Part shown: piece after piece, positions 31,162 to 40,810 of the stretch | Numbering within the stretch: the first letter of the stretch is position 1 | Layout of the letters: each line of letters opens with the position of its first letter | Source: Cylindrotheca closterium | Taxonomy: Eukaryota; Bacillariophyta; Bacillariophyceae; Bacillariales; Bacillariaceae | Assembly: GCA_933822405.4 (NCBI GenBank) | Contig: CAKOGP040000224.1 | Location: 306,571 to 353,097 of the forward strand | Length of the DNA stretch: 46,527 nt | Reading direction: 5' to 3' | Program-made: the position numbers and the translations under genes | Notes under the pieces: generated by a model | The model's input: the letters and a program-made list of their open reading frames with translations, nothing else | Told to the model about the DNA's origin: nothing | Database searches by the model: none

Positions 31162-32973
31162 TTAATTAGCACCTTTTCCTCGATTTACCACTCGGCGACT
31201 GTATCGTCGTCCTTTTTCCGTCATGCCAGATCCCAAAGCTTCAGTAGAAGGATCCTCCTTATCTGGCAAAAGCTTGAGCTGTAGCCCTCGACTGTAGCGC
31301 TTTCCAGATTCGGTCCATCCAGATCCCATTCCATCAGAAGGAATGTCATTGGTAGGTGCGTTGTCAGATTGCTCGGTTGGTGCTGCAAAAATCTCGCCAT
31401 CGCTACCATCCTGCTCCAAAGAATCGAAGTCGTCATTAATCAATCCAGCATCCAAAGGCGACTCGTCAATAATACTCAAGTCTTCTCCCTCTGGATCTTC
31501 GATAATGACAAGAAGTGAAGGTTTGAATTTCTTCTTCTCGTTCACGTCGTCGACTTGTTCTTCTTCCTCCTCCACCTCCTTTGGGTCTTCGATAATGACA
31601 AGAAGCGTTGGTTCAAAATTCTTCTTCTGGCCCTTGCTTCTTCTGGCCCTTGCCTTGTTTGCCCACTTGGCTCTCTTGGCCTTGGTCATCAAGTTCAAAT
31701 TTGCCTTCTCGGCCAAGATCTCCTTGGCCTTCTCGACCCAAATAGCGTCAGCTTTGGTAAGACGAGTCGATCGTTCATTGGCAACGTCATCGTTGAATCC
31801 AGCATCCAACGACGAGTCAATGTGGCTCTCGTCGTCGTCTTCGTCTGGATCTTCGATTAGGACAGGTAGCAAAGGAGTGAAGAGTTCGTTGGTTCGTTTG
31901 GCCCATGTTGTAGCGCAAGTTGGTACCGTAGATGATGAATTCATTTTGCGACGCTTGGTGGGTCTGGATGAAATAAGGCAGGAAGTGGCGGTTCGCTTGA
32001 GTGACAATGGTGGAGCTTGTTCTTCCATGCAGGGATCGTCGTCTTTGTTGTCGTCGTCATCCAAATCCATTGGGACAGGAATATTGGAGAGCATGTCATG
32101 AAGGACCGTCGGAAGCATTTGTCGGTGCTTCTCGAGCGCAAGTGCAATGGGTTCAGAGTCGATTTTGCCATCAAAAAATCCAGTATCCAAAGACGAGTCA
32201 ACGTCACTCAAATCTTCTTCTGCTGGATCTTCAATAATGGTGGCAAGCACGGTAGGTTTGAAATCGAGCTTCCAGCGTCGGGCATTCCGTCTCTTGATCT
32301 TGCGTTCAATTTGATGAATTAGCTGCCTTCGGGACTTAAGATCTTGCTTGTCGGGAACGAAGTTTTTCCTTCGAGTCTTAGGGGCGAATTGGACTCGGCT
32401 TGAAGAGGTTGGGTTGGGTGATCCCCAATCTTGTCTTGAAGGACGAAGAATGGACACAGGAGTATGTGGAACGAATCTCACTGTGTTCTCTATCTCTGGA
32501 ATGACTTCGTCGTGAAGTTGTATGCGCCATTGAATCAGACCCCAGCATTCCCTGCGAGATTGCAGCTCTTGCTCGTTTGGGACAAAGGTTCGACGAAAGA
32601 TTTTGGCGAAACGGACACGATTTGGTTTTCGGATGAACACACCAAACCAACTTCGGTTTTTCTTGCGAGACCCGCCTTCTGGACGACGAAGGATGGAAAC
32701 TGGAGGCTGTCGTCTGTTCCATTGCCTGCAAAGTCTCTGATAGGTTCGGTAAGTGTCGAGTACCATGTACCGAAGTAACACGATTGCGACGGCACAAACC
32801 AAACCGGTAATGATGGTTTCTTGAACTGGTTGTTGTTGTTGTTGTTGAGTGATGGCACTCATTCGAGGTAACTTGGGAAAGCTGATGCTTTTCAAGCTTT
32901 CTTGATTGACAAAGGTAGTGATGTAGTTGGTCATGATTGTTGTTGTTGTATTAGTTGATTCAAAGAGGTTCAT
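31162..32973 (-). CDS. repeat protein with two SILK-RVxF (PP1 docking) modules
   Basis: A single exon of 603 residues, no named domain recognised. Residues 43-48 are poly-Gln; a hydrophobic helix at about 54-70 suggests a membrane anchor. Two copies of one module follow: PVSILR (91-96) with RVRF (119-122), and PVSILR (172-177) with RVQF (193-196), each then followed by a basic FVPxxQxLxSRR segment. [GS]IL[RK] plus RVxF in this order is the classic pair of protein phosphatase 1 docking motifs. The middle and C-terminal parts hold four acidic repeats around IEDP (249, 374, 462 and 492), three of them followed by a S-x-LD-x-G element. The end holds two GSGxTExGxRYSRR repeats (about 550-562 and 581-594). 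A membrane-tethered PP1 regulator is the best guess; the rest of the protein is likely disordered. Confidence 0.75.
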   Translation of the reverse strand: MNLFESTNTTTTIMTNYITTFVNQESLKSISFPKLPRMSAITQQQQQQPVQETIITGLVCAVAIVLLRYMVLDTYRTYQRLCRQWNRRQPPVSILRRPEGGSRKKNRSWFGVFIRKPNRVRFAKIFRRTFVPNEQELQSRRECWGLIQWRIQLHDEVIPEIENTVRFVPHTPVSILRPSRQDWGSPNPTSSSRVQFAPKTRRKNFVPDKQDLKSRRQLIHQIERKIKRRNARRWKLDFKPTVLATIIEDPAEEDLSDVDSSLDTGFFDGKIDSEPIALALEKHRQMLPTVLHDMLSNIPVPMDLDDDDNKDDDPCMEEQAPPLSLKRTATSCLISSRPTKRRKMNSSSTVPTCATTWAKRTNELFTPLLPVLIEDPDEDDDESHIDSSLDAGFNDDVANERSTRLTKADAIWVEKAKEILAEKANLNLMTKAKRAKWANKARARRSKGQKKNFEPTLLVIIEDPKEVEEEEEQVDDVNEKKKFKPSLLVIIEDPEGEDLSIIDESPLDAGLINDDFDSLEQDGSDGEIFAAPTEQSDNAPTNDIPSDGMGSGWTESGKRYSRGLQLKLLPDKEDPSTEALGSGMTEKGRRYSRRVVNRGKGAN

Positions 32974-33479
32974 AATGGAAATTGTGAGGTGTTGCGTTGA
33001 GGTGTGGAGTGAAAACCGCTACGGGTGGGAGATCGCCAATTTGCCGTGTTTTTAACACGATTGACTCCTTCGAATGCTCGTTTGTGGTCTCGCGAGTGGA
33101 CGCGCAATGTTTTGCACGATGGATTTTTATAGTCGGAGAGTTCGATACTGGAGTTTGGATGAAATGAAAACGGAGATGCGTGCTTTGCGCGTATTCGGGA
33201 CTGATGACTGATGGCGACTGAAAATAAATATCATTTTATTTGATGCATGCGATGACCATACGCACGCTGCGACCTTAAATTCTTACATTGCTATATTACT
33301 TTCATCGTCTTTGCTGAGCACTTATTTGGATTACATATACTGGTATAAAAACAAATTTTGAAACCGCAGACAGTGACCTTCAGTACCTCTCTGCTTGAAA
33401 TATTCGATTAATGCCCGCCCATTATAATAGCCATGAATAAATAGGACTATATATACTATACATACAATTGTCGATCATC
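32974..33479. other. divergent intergenic region
   Basis: No gene. It separates the SILK-RVxF protein and the sulfotransferase, which are transcribed away from each other, so it should hold both promoters. An AT-rich stretch is at about 33425-33470. Confidence 0.4.
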
Positions 33480-35039
33480 ATGAACAATGAGAATAATAAT
33501 AATGGACGACAACATTCCAGGAGGCGCAAGCCCAATACCATAGATACCAGAAGAGAAGCTTTTCGAAAGTCAAGGATACCAGTACCACCCTTGCAGCAGC
33601 ATCAGCATCAGCGCCGAAAGCCTCGACCCCACAAAAAGGACACACCATCATCATTATCATCATTCCGGAACCTTCAGGTACTCACAGGGATTGGTGTATG
33701 TCTCGCCAATGTATCCTTTTTTGCGTACTTTGGATGGTTATGGTATTCCAAGGAAATGAAATTTCCAACGCTTCTGCAAGACGATTTTGACTATTATCAT
33801 ACAGCCGATTTGCCCAAAAATTCTCCCAATAAGAAGGTGGAAAAGATGTGGCGCTACGATCGACAACAGTTTCACAAATGGCAGAATATTACTATTGCCA
33901 CTACTGATACTACTGATACTGGTGAAACAGATAATAATGAGCCACCTCCGCCCATTTTATTGGTGGGACTACCAAAGGCTGGGACATCTTCGATTTTTGA
34001 ATTCTTTTCCTGCCACGGCATTTATGCGCAGCATTGGTACTGCTGTGGGCCTCAGCGGAGTGCCGATTTGCCCGGATCGGGTGGACCACGATTTGGACCG
34101 TCCTACATGTCTCACTGCCTACTCGAGAATTTGCAAGAACAAGCGCGACAACAACAACAACAGCAAGAAGAAGAAATGAACCGCAATACTAAACAAAATT
34201 CAGAACTCGAATTCGACTCCAAGTGGAACCATTCCATTCTGGATGGATGCGGTGACTATGATGTCTTTACGGAAATGAATGGTCCCTATCTTTCACCAAC
34301 CAAGGCACAAGAACAAGACAATACTAATCATGATGACCCATTCCATTCTTCCAAGGGCATATTTCTGCCCCAGCACTATCATTTGGAAGAATTGCATGCG
34401 GCGGTACCCACGGCCATTTGGATTTTGAATACTCGGTCCGTGGACGATTGGATTCGGTCGGTGCAAAATGTTCCCGCTCGATCCCTGGTGGAACGCTTGC
34501 AGTACGAAGTGTTGGTCAAGCACGCAAGGGAAAATGAGGCGACTGGGAAATACCAATCCTACAACAATTTGCTGACGACGATGATGAACAATGACAACGA
34601 CAATGATAACAAGCAAAAGAGAAAAAGTTCAAGGCTTGGGTTTGGCAGTCTTCGTGGGGAGAAGAAAAAGTTCAATGCCATTAGTAGCTCCAATATTCCC
34701 CGTTGGCAGCAAGAAGAAGCCTTCTTGCGAGACTTTTGGGACGAACACATTCAACGTGTCCGAGCCTTTGCTCGATCTCACGGTCATCCTTTGATCATTG
34801 TCAATATTAGTAATGTCAATGCAGGTGTGAACTTGGGGGCGGACTTGGAATGGTATGCTCCTAGTAACAGTAGTGGAACAGCACTATCACCAGAGGATGA
34901 GGACCACCACCAGCAGCAGGAGCAGCAAATGAAGGATATAGCTCAACGAGTGGTCAAGCCAAAGAGAGCAACTCCTTCCAAGGCAAAAGCTTGCTGGAAA
35001 CGATACAATGCAGGGGAATATCACCATGATTATAATTAG
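33480..35039 (+). CDS. Golgi-type sulfotransferase family protein
   Basis: Single exon, 519 residues from the first ATG. A basic, Asn/Gln-rich cytosolic tail precedes one transmembrane helix (about 70-90, GIGVCLANVSFFAYFGWLW), so a type II Golgi-like topology. The catalytic domain starts with ILLVGLPKAGTSSIFEFF, the 5'-phosphosulfate loop of PAPS-dependent sulfotransferases. The later ILNTRSVDDWIRSV fits the 3'-phosphate binding Arg/Ser motif. The protein transfers sulfate to an unknown acceptor, in diatoms probably a polysaccharide or glycoprotein. Low-complexity inserts (poly-Gln near residue 225; Asn/Asp-rich near 370) interrupt the domain. An N-glycan-like or related role is not readable. 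A glycosyltransferase label is unlikely given the PKAGTSS loop. Confidence 0.82.
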   Translation: MNNENNNNGRQHSRRRKPNTIDTRREAFRKSRIPVPPLQQHQHQRRKPRPHKKDTPSSLSSFRNLQVLTGIGVCLANVSFFAYFGWLWYSKEMKFPTLLQDDFDYYHTADLPKNSPNKKVEKMWRYDRQQFHKWQNITIATTDTTDTGETDNNEPPPPILLVGLPKAGTSSIFEFFSCHGIYAQHWYCCGPQRSADLPGSGGPRFGPSYMSHCLLENLQEQARQQQQQQEEEMNRNTKQNSELEFDSKWNHSILDGCGDYDVFTEMNGPYLSPTKAQEQDNTNHDDPFHSSKGIFLPQHYHLEELHAAVPTAIWILNTRSVDDWIRSVQNVPARSLVERLQYEVLVKHARENEATGKYQSYNNLLTTMMNNDNDNDNKQKRKSSRLGFGSLRGEKKKFNAISSSNIPRWQQEEAFLRDFWDEHIQRVRAFARSHGHPLIIVNISNVNAGVNLGADLEWYAPSNSSGTALSPEDEDHHQQQEQQMKDIAQRVVKPKRATPSKAKACWKRYNAGEYHHDYN

Positions 35040-35268
35040 AATACGGATATTCTTCTAATAATGCGTGATTTACTATGTATATTATATAGTCCTATGTTAG
35101 GTACTGTATCTTGTATATTATTATCTTTATGTTCCAGTAGCTACATTCGAAGTAGTCGATTTTTTACACTTCAAAAGATTTTTTATTCCAACATAATAAA
35201 AAAACATAATCTTGAGACGAGTCGCATCAATAGTCGATTGGTCTTCATCCTACCATTGATATCATATC

Positions 35269-35901
35269 ATGAACAAACCATTGCCCGAAAAAGTGAAGAG
35301 AATCATGGTGACTGCAATAAGCTCCAACAACAAACGGAAACGAGATTTATTGAAGAATGATGATGATGGGGGAATGATGATTCTTCGAGAACACTCCGTA
35401 GTCGTCAACAATAAGAATCATTATTGTCCAGATACTTCGGAAACGGGAAAATTCCCATTGATCATTAGCTACAATGGTGGAGACACGGATTCGACCGCTG
35501 CCAGTGATCTATCGGATAGCGAAGATGAGGCAAACAAGAAACGTGGAAAGAATAAGAATAATGAACGGGTCGTGCTTCGTTTCAGTATTATGACCAGCAC
35601 TACTACGGGAGGCAATAAGGTAGACGCCAAGGCAAAACCAAAGACGACTCTACAGAATGTATTCAAGGCGTATGCCCAGCATGCCAAATACAACCTCCAG
35701 GATCTTCGATTCTTTATCAATGGGAGTCATCATGACACTGACAGTCAGCTGCCAGTGTCGAACTTGAAGAGGAACCACAACAACAATGGTACTAATGATT
35801 TGGGCAAAACTAGTAGTATTGGTAGTAGCATTCTAGTGCAAGTCGTACGACAAGGAACTAGTCGGAAAGCAGCCAAAAAGACGAAAAAATGCCACATCTA
35901 A
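35269..35901 (+). CDS. SUMO/Rad60-like ubiquitin-fold protein
   Basis: Single exon, 210 residues. The N-terminal half is charged and low in complexity with an acidic SDLSDSEDE patch. From about residue 98 the sequence fits a beta-grasp fold of the SUMO / Rad60 SUMO-like type: VVLRFSIMTS, then KTTLQNVFKAYAQHA, LQDLRFFINGSHHD, QLPVSNL and ILVQVVRQG. Compare the known order of strand, helix, the L-R-F-x-x-x-G element and a final I-x-V strand. There is no C-terminal Gly-Gly, so it is not expected to be conjugated. It may act as a non-covalent SUMO mimic as in Rad60/NIP45. The assignment rests on pattern only. Confidence 0.6.
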   Translation: MNKPLPEKVKRIMVTAISSNNKRKRDLLKNDDDGGMMILREHSVVVNNKNHYCPDTSETGKFPLIISYNGGDTDSTAASDLSDSEDEANKKRGKNKNNERVVLRFSIMTSTTTGGNKVDAKAKPKTTLQNVFKAYAQHAKYNLQDLRFFINGSHHDTDSQLPVSNLKRNHNNNGTNDLGKTSSIGSSILVQVVRQGTSRKAAKKTKKCHI

Positions 35902-36003
35902 CTATATATATAATGAATACAATAACATTCCTGCAGTATAATAGTGCACCTTTGCTATATATAACCAACCACACCGGCACTTTTCGTCTTTTGTCTCTCA
36001 TAA

Positions 36004-37883
36004 TCATGATTTTGTAACATCGCCAACGACCAAAAAGTAGCCCCTCGACATTCCACTGTGAGCTCGTTCGGCATTGTCCAAGTCCTGGACTTCCATGGTA
36101 ACCATTCCAGGTCCTTTAATGGTGGTCAATTGGACGCAATTGGGAAGAGGTTTGCTTCCTCCGTCATCATCCGGTTGCCATTCGCATTGGACGACTTGTT
36201 GTTGTGGACTGGTCACGGTTTCTCCATTCAATTGGGCCACAACCTTGGCACCGGAAACGGATCGAGTATAGACACTCACGGCCATGGATTCGTCCTTTTG
36301 CAAATTCCAAACATTGTTCGAATTGGTCGTCTTTCCTCGCTTGACATGAATCAATTCCACATCTTGTCGCAACAATGCTGGATCCGCCGCTTGCTTGGCA
36401 AAGGCATCGTGGGTCGAAATGTTGCCACCTCCGTAATCTTCTGGAATTTGACTCGTGTCAATCAATCCTTTCAAGGCCTCCATGCCCTTGGTTTCACTGG
36501 AAAAGACTTGAATCCGAGCCGCCGTGCGTGGGTCCAAGAATTTTTTAATGAGACCCCACGAAAAGGAAAAGAACCCAGGCGCATTCAAAATTAGCATGCA
36601 ATGCAAGGTTTCGGGGAAGAAATCTGCCACTTTGGAAGATAATTTGATCACGTCCATGGTTTCCGAACTGAGTGCATTGGACGAAAGTCCCTTGAGGTCC
36701 ACAATGTTAATTCCCTCCATGCGCACAAAGTCTGGATCTTGTGTTTGTGCCTTGCGGACTTCGGCCTTCATTTTCCACATGAAGGACCACCAAAAGAATC
36801 CTTCTAACCTCTCCACAGTCGTCATGCTCCAAATCCCTTCGGGATTAATCTTACCCGCCATGAAATAATTGACCGGGCATCCATTTCTGGCCGATCCAAT
36901 GGGCAAGAAGGGATATTGGGTCAAAAATACCGACACGGGGGCACCAATCGCAACATCCGGTTGGGGATAAAATTCGGCCGCTTGGGCTTTTTCAAACATG
37001 GCTTGATTTTCCGCAAGGCGTTGCAAAATCTCATCCGCGTTGAATTTGGTGGCCCGTAACCATCGGCAAATCGTATACGGTTCTTCTTCGACATCCCGAA
37101 AACTGTACACTTGATTCATGACACCCGGGTCGAGCAACTTGAGTCCTCGCAGGAATTTTTGCTGTAATAAATGTAACAATAAGAAACCATCAGCAATCAC
37201 GACCAATCATTCAGGACAATATATTACAATCAATAATCAATCAATAGATACAGTAATTGCCAACCACTTACACATTCTTCCAATTCGGCCACTGTCAAAC
37301 CACCTGGGAAACCCTTTTCGGCTTGAGGTACTCTCGGGCCTTGAAGTGCCTTGGTATGTTCCAGAGTGGGCCTTCTGGAAATGGTTTCAAAGCGTTGGGA
37401 TCCACTGAGGTGATCGGCAATAGGTCCTTGTCTCGTCAATAACTCGTCGTCGCCGTCGTCATCATCACTTACTCGATCAGTGGGAGCATGATGCAGCATG
37501 GTGATGGGATCTTCCAAGGTGACCCGACGTTTCGGATGTTGAATGGCCGTGGTAAATATTGGTGGGTATTCATCTTCGCCCAGTGGATTCTCTACAGCAT
37601 CAAAGAAAAAGAGGGACCCTCTCGACGCTTCTTCGTCTCCTCTCATGGCACTCTTGCCACTTTGCTCAATCCCCGTCAGTTTGTCCAAATTGTCTTGAGC
37701 ATCGTGATATTCGGTTCGTTTGGAAGCTGGTTTGAGAAACTGCAATTTCTTTGGCCGTTGGCGCTTCCATTTGGTCTTTCTCGGCCTACTATTATTGTTG
37801 TTTTGTCGTCGGCAAGGAAAACAACCACAAGAGACACCCGTTGTTGCAGCACTATCGTTCTCATGTACTTCTTGTCCTGGCAT
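36004..37883 (-). CDS. Sec14-like CRAL-TRIO protein with C-terminal GOLD-like domain (patellin-like)
   Basis: Two exons, 37272-37883 and 36004-37161, with a 110-bp phase-0 GT-AG intron; 589 residues. The first 180 residues are basic then acidic and look disordered. The CRAL-TRIO N-lobe follows (LEECQKFLRGLKLL, ICRWLRATKFNADEIL). A canonical Sec14 lipid-binding core comes next, with FPETLHCMLILNAPGFFSFSWGLIKKFLDPRT and the closing SQIPEDYGG element. The last 130 residues fit a GOLD-like beta-sandwich (ELIHVKRG, NVWNLQKDESMAVSVYTRSV, GYFLVVGDV). Sec14-GOLD proteins bind and move phosphoinositides or other lipids at membranes. It is far more canonical than the six CRAL-TRIO-like proteins of the cluster and not closely related to them. 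Its stop lies about 100 bp from the convergent SUMO-like gene. Confidence 0.9.
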
Positions 37884-38362
37884 TGTTTTCTTTTCTTTTC
37901 TTTCTGTTGGATGGATTGATTATGATTCTTTCACACCAAATGTACAGTAAAAGATATATGGATGCGAATCAATCTTGTTTTTTGGTGGCTTTCGGGCAGT
38001 TTTTTGACCGTCAAACTTCAACAGTGACAAGTATAGAGTAGCCAACTATAGGCTCGTGTTACAGACCGACGATGAGATTCTTGTTTTTGCTTCAAAAGAC
38101 AAGAGAGTAGTTATTGGTGTGTGATGATGAGTCTCAACGGCTATAGCTGCATATGTGAATATAATGATGACTGCGGATGGGCGGGTTCGCGTCCAATATC
38201 GGACATATCGAACAGAAGATCACATGGTCCGATAATCAAACGAACTTCCTGTCCGATATACATCGCATCGCATGCATCCGCAATAATATTAGAAAATATA
38301 CAATCATCATCGCATCATTGCATGATATCGCATATTTCGCCTGCTAGCCTTATTCCTTTCAT
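37884..38362. promoter_or_regulatory. divergent promoter region with three GTCCGATA elements
   Basis: It lies between the starts of the Sec14-GOLD and eIF2D genes. GTCCGATA occurs at 38227-38234 and 38251-38258, and its reverse complement TATCGGAC at 38197-38204. Three copies of an 8-mer in 62 bp of a divergent promoter is more than expected by chance. No known factor is named. Confidence 0.4.
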
Positions 38363-40753
38363 ATGTTTCACAAGGAAGATACGGCTCTCTTTGGCGTTGT
38401 TGCCAGCAACCCAAATAACAAATTCATCAAAGGCGGAGTAGGAGGAGGAGGAGGAAAGAATAAGAATAATGCTAATCCTAGTGCTAATCATAGTGCTGCT
38501 GCCCATTATAATAACAATAACGCTTCCAAGAAAAAGTCCGCCACCATGGACGTGCCCTTGAAAAAGTCGGTCCGCAAACAATTGTACCAACGGGCTTGTG
38601 ATTATTTCCGTCCAAACTTGCCTGATGTGGAAGAACTTTTGAAACAAGTCTTTTTGCAAGGCAACTTGTCCAGTCGATCCTTGCCATTGGCAGAAAAACA
38701 TAGGAGCATGGTGGTCTATGTGAAGACGCCATCGAATGGTGACAATGATAATAATGGCAATGACAGTATTGACAGTAATGCCAGTAATGTCCATAAGTAT
38801 CCCTACAAGAAAAGCACCCAATTTGTGTGGATGGCCATGGTGGATGGCAAGACCAAAGTGGTGGACGAATCGCCGACCGTCGCCTTGTGGGCGATACTTT
38901 CCAATTGTTTGGGTCTATTACGATTCACAACCAATGGCAATCACAATCATAAGAGTGATGATTTGCAATCCTCCTACAATAATTCGGATCATTGGCATCA
39001 ATGGTACGTCGTTCAAGTTCCAGCGGCAGTTTCCAAATTTGTCTGTCGGGGTGCCGATTTGATGAAGGCGGGGATGCGATCCATTCCAAACGCAACAAGG
39101 CCTGCTAGTAGTGAAAATAGCAACCATAAGGATGGTTATTCGTCCCAGACCGTGGCAATCATGGTACAAGGAAATCCACAACCCTTTGCCGTGGGACGAT
39201 TGTTACTTTCCAAACAAGACAATAACGACGATGACAAGAATAACGATGCTGAATTTGGATATCAAACCAAGGGGGTTGGAGTGGAAATTTGGTCTACCTA
39301 TGGGGACGATTTTTGGAGGCAATCGGCGGCACCATCCAACTTGCATAAGGGAGGCATGGTCAACGTGTTGGGAGGAGGAGACTCCTTTGAAAATGGACAC
39401 TTTGGCAATATCGGATTTTCGGAAGGAAAGTTTGTATATCCATTGACGAATATGGATGGACAAGAGGAGGATGACAGCGACGACGAGCAAGAAGGAAATG
39501 CCGAGTCGGAGCGTGCGAATAAGGCAGAAAATCAGATAAATGCAGAAGATAACAAGGTAACCGAAGTGTCAGCACAAGAAGGAGAGAATAATGCAACAGA
39601 CAAAACTGCAGAAGGAAATGGTCAAGTTGAAACGAACGATGAAGACGACAACGAGGACGAAGATACACCAGAATCCCATTTGCATCAGGCAGTGTGTCAA
39701 GCCCTGGTCAATCTCAGCAATAAGGACTTTCCAATGCTGATCACGACGTTTTATTCCAAGCATGTGGTGCCCAATTCGTCGCAAAAGATTGACTTGAAAC
39801 AGACAAAATACAAAAAGTTTGGAGCCTACATCAAAGAACAAGTTGCACTCGGGCTGCTTTTGGTAGGACCGGATAAAGCTAACAAAAAGAACAAGGATCC
39901 CATGGCGATGATTCTTGGTTACTACAAGAAGCACGATGACGTCCAAGGATTGACTAAATCAGCTCCAGTGCTGGATGCGGATGCTCCGACCAAACTTGTC
40001 TTGGTCAATCTGTACGTGATCCAAAATTCGATAGTCTCCCTGATGCGGTTGGATGCGGACGAAGTGGCGGCCACCAACGCCACCTCCGAAGAGCGCCGTG
40101 GGACTGGAATGCTAACGACCCCCGAAGTCAAACAAATTGTCGAAGGCTATATAGAAAGGGAAGAACTGGTGCATCCCGTCCGAAAAGATCAGATTACATT
40201 GGATGGGCCCTTGACCGACGCCATCTTCCCTCCCAAACAACAGAAACAAAACCCACAACCACTGCCGACAATCATGAAGCGAAAGGAAGTATATCAACAA
40301 TTTACGGCGCGATTGCAGCCAGCGTACGCTCTGGTGACCATGCCGGGAAGCAAAATTACGACACTCAAAAAGGGAACCCCACCCAAGGTGGAAATTGAAG
40401 TGTCCATGCGACAGTCACGCAAATTTGTTACTAGGATTCGGGGAATGGAAGAATATGGCATTGATGGACAGGTTCTGTCCAAGGATGTTTCGAAACGGTT
40501 GGCATGTTCGTCTACTGTGGACACGGAAGCAGCCGCTGGACGGGCGGCCTTGAAAAAGGGCCGAGTGGAAGTGGAGTTCCAAGGGAACATTGCCGATGAA
40601 TTGGAAGCCTTGCTGACGGGAGACGAATCGTTATCCAGTCACGGAGGCGTCAAGGACTCGGACTATGCTATACCATTGAAGGTACTGGAAGTCATCTTGC
40701 GGAAGGGTGTTCCACCGAGAAAGCGAAAAGGTGGTGGCAAAAAGAAGAAATAA
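38363..40753 (+). CDS. EIF2D: translation initiation factor eIF2D (ligatin)
   Basis: Single exon, 796 residues. Order of domains as in eIF2D: an N-terminal pre-PUA region (VRKQLYQRACDYF, VWMAMVDGKTKVVDESPTVALW), a PUA domain (FVCRGADLMKAGM, AIMVQGNPQPFAVGRLLL, GVGVEIWSTYGDDFW), a long acidic linker, a winged helix (DFPMLITTFYSKHVVP, YKKFGAYIKEQVALGLL), a SWIB/MDM2-type region (TTPEVKQIVEGYIEREELVHP), and a C-terminal SUI1 domain (KKGTPPKVEIEVSMRQSRKF, then GMEEYGID). The factor delivers or removes tRNA at the 40S P site, in recycling and re-initiation. It has Asn/Asp-rich inserts common in this genome. The N-terminus is longer than the animal one, with a Gly/Asn-rich leader. It converges on the next kinase with 57 bp between stops. 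Confidence 0.92.
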   Translation: MFHKEDTALFGVVASNPNNKFIKGGVGGGGGKNKNNANPSANHSAAAHYNNNNASKKKSATMDVPLKKSVRKQLYQRACDYFRPNLPDVEELLKQVFLQGNLSSRSLPLAEKHRSMVVYVKTPSNGDNDNNGNDSIDSNASNVHKYPYKKSTQFVWMAMVDGKTKVVDESPTVALWAILSNCLGLLRFTTNGNHNHKSDDLQSSYNNSDHWHQWYVVQVPAAVSKFVCRGADLMKAGMRSIPNATRPASSENSNHKDGYSSQTVAIMVQGNPQPFAVGRLLLSKQDNNDDDKNNDAEFGYQTKGVGVEIWSTYGDDFWRQSAAPSNLHKGGMVNVLGGGDSFENGHFGNIGFSEGKFVYPLTNMDGQEEDDSDDEQEGNAESERANKAENQINAEDNKVTEVSAQEGENNATDKTAEGNGQVETNDEDDNEDEDTPESHLHQAVCQALVNLSNKDFPMLITTFYSKHVVPNSSQKIDLKQTKYKKFGAYIKEQVALGLLLVGPDKANKKNKDPMAMILGYYKKHDDVQGLTKSAPVLDADAPTKLVLVNLYVIQNSIVSLMRLDADEVAATNATSEERRGTGMLTTPEVKQIVEGYIEREELVHPVRKDQITLDGPLTDAIFPPKQQKQNPQPLPTIMKRKEVYQQFTARLQPAYALVTMPGSKITTLKKGTPPKVEIEVSMRQSRKFVTRIRGMEEYGIDGQVLSKDVSKRLACSSTVDTEAAAGRAALKKGRVEVEFQGNIADELEALLTGDESLSSHGGVKDSDYAIPLKVLEVILRKGVPPRKRKGGGKKKK

Positions 40754-40810
40754 GATACGTACTATTATATTTTAAAAAGAATTAGAATTACAATTGCCAG
40801 CCAACTTTTG

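Noticed and set aside
31343..32101. Plus-strand 252-codon Ser-rich frame
   Set aside because: It is antisense to the Asp/Glu-rich repeats of the SILK-RVxF protein; a Ser-rich shadow is expected from the GAx codons.
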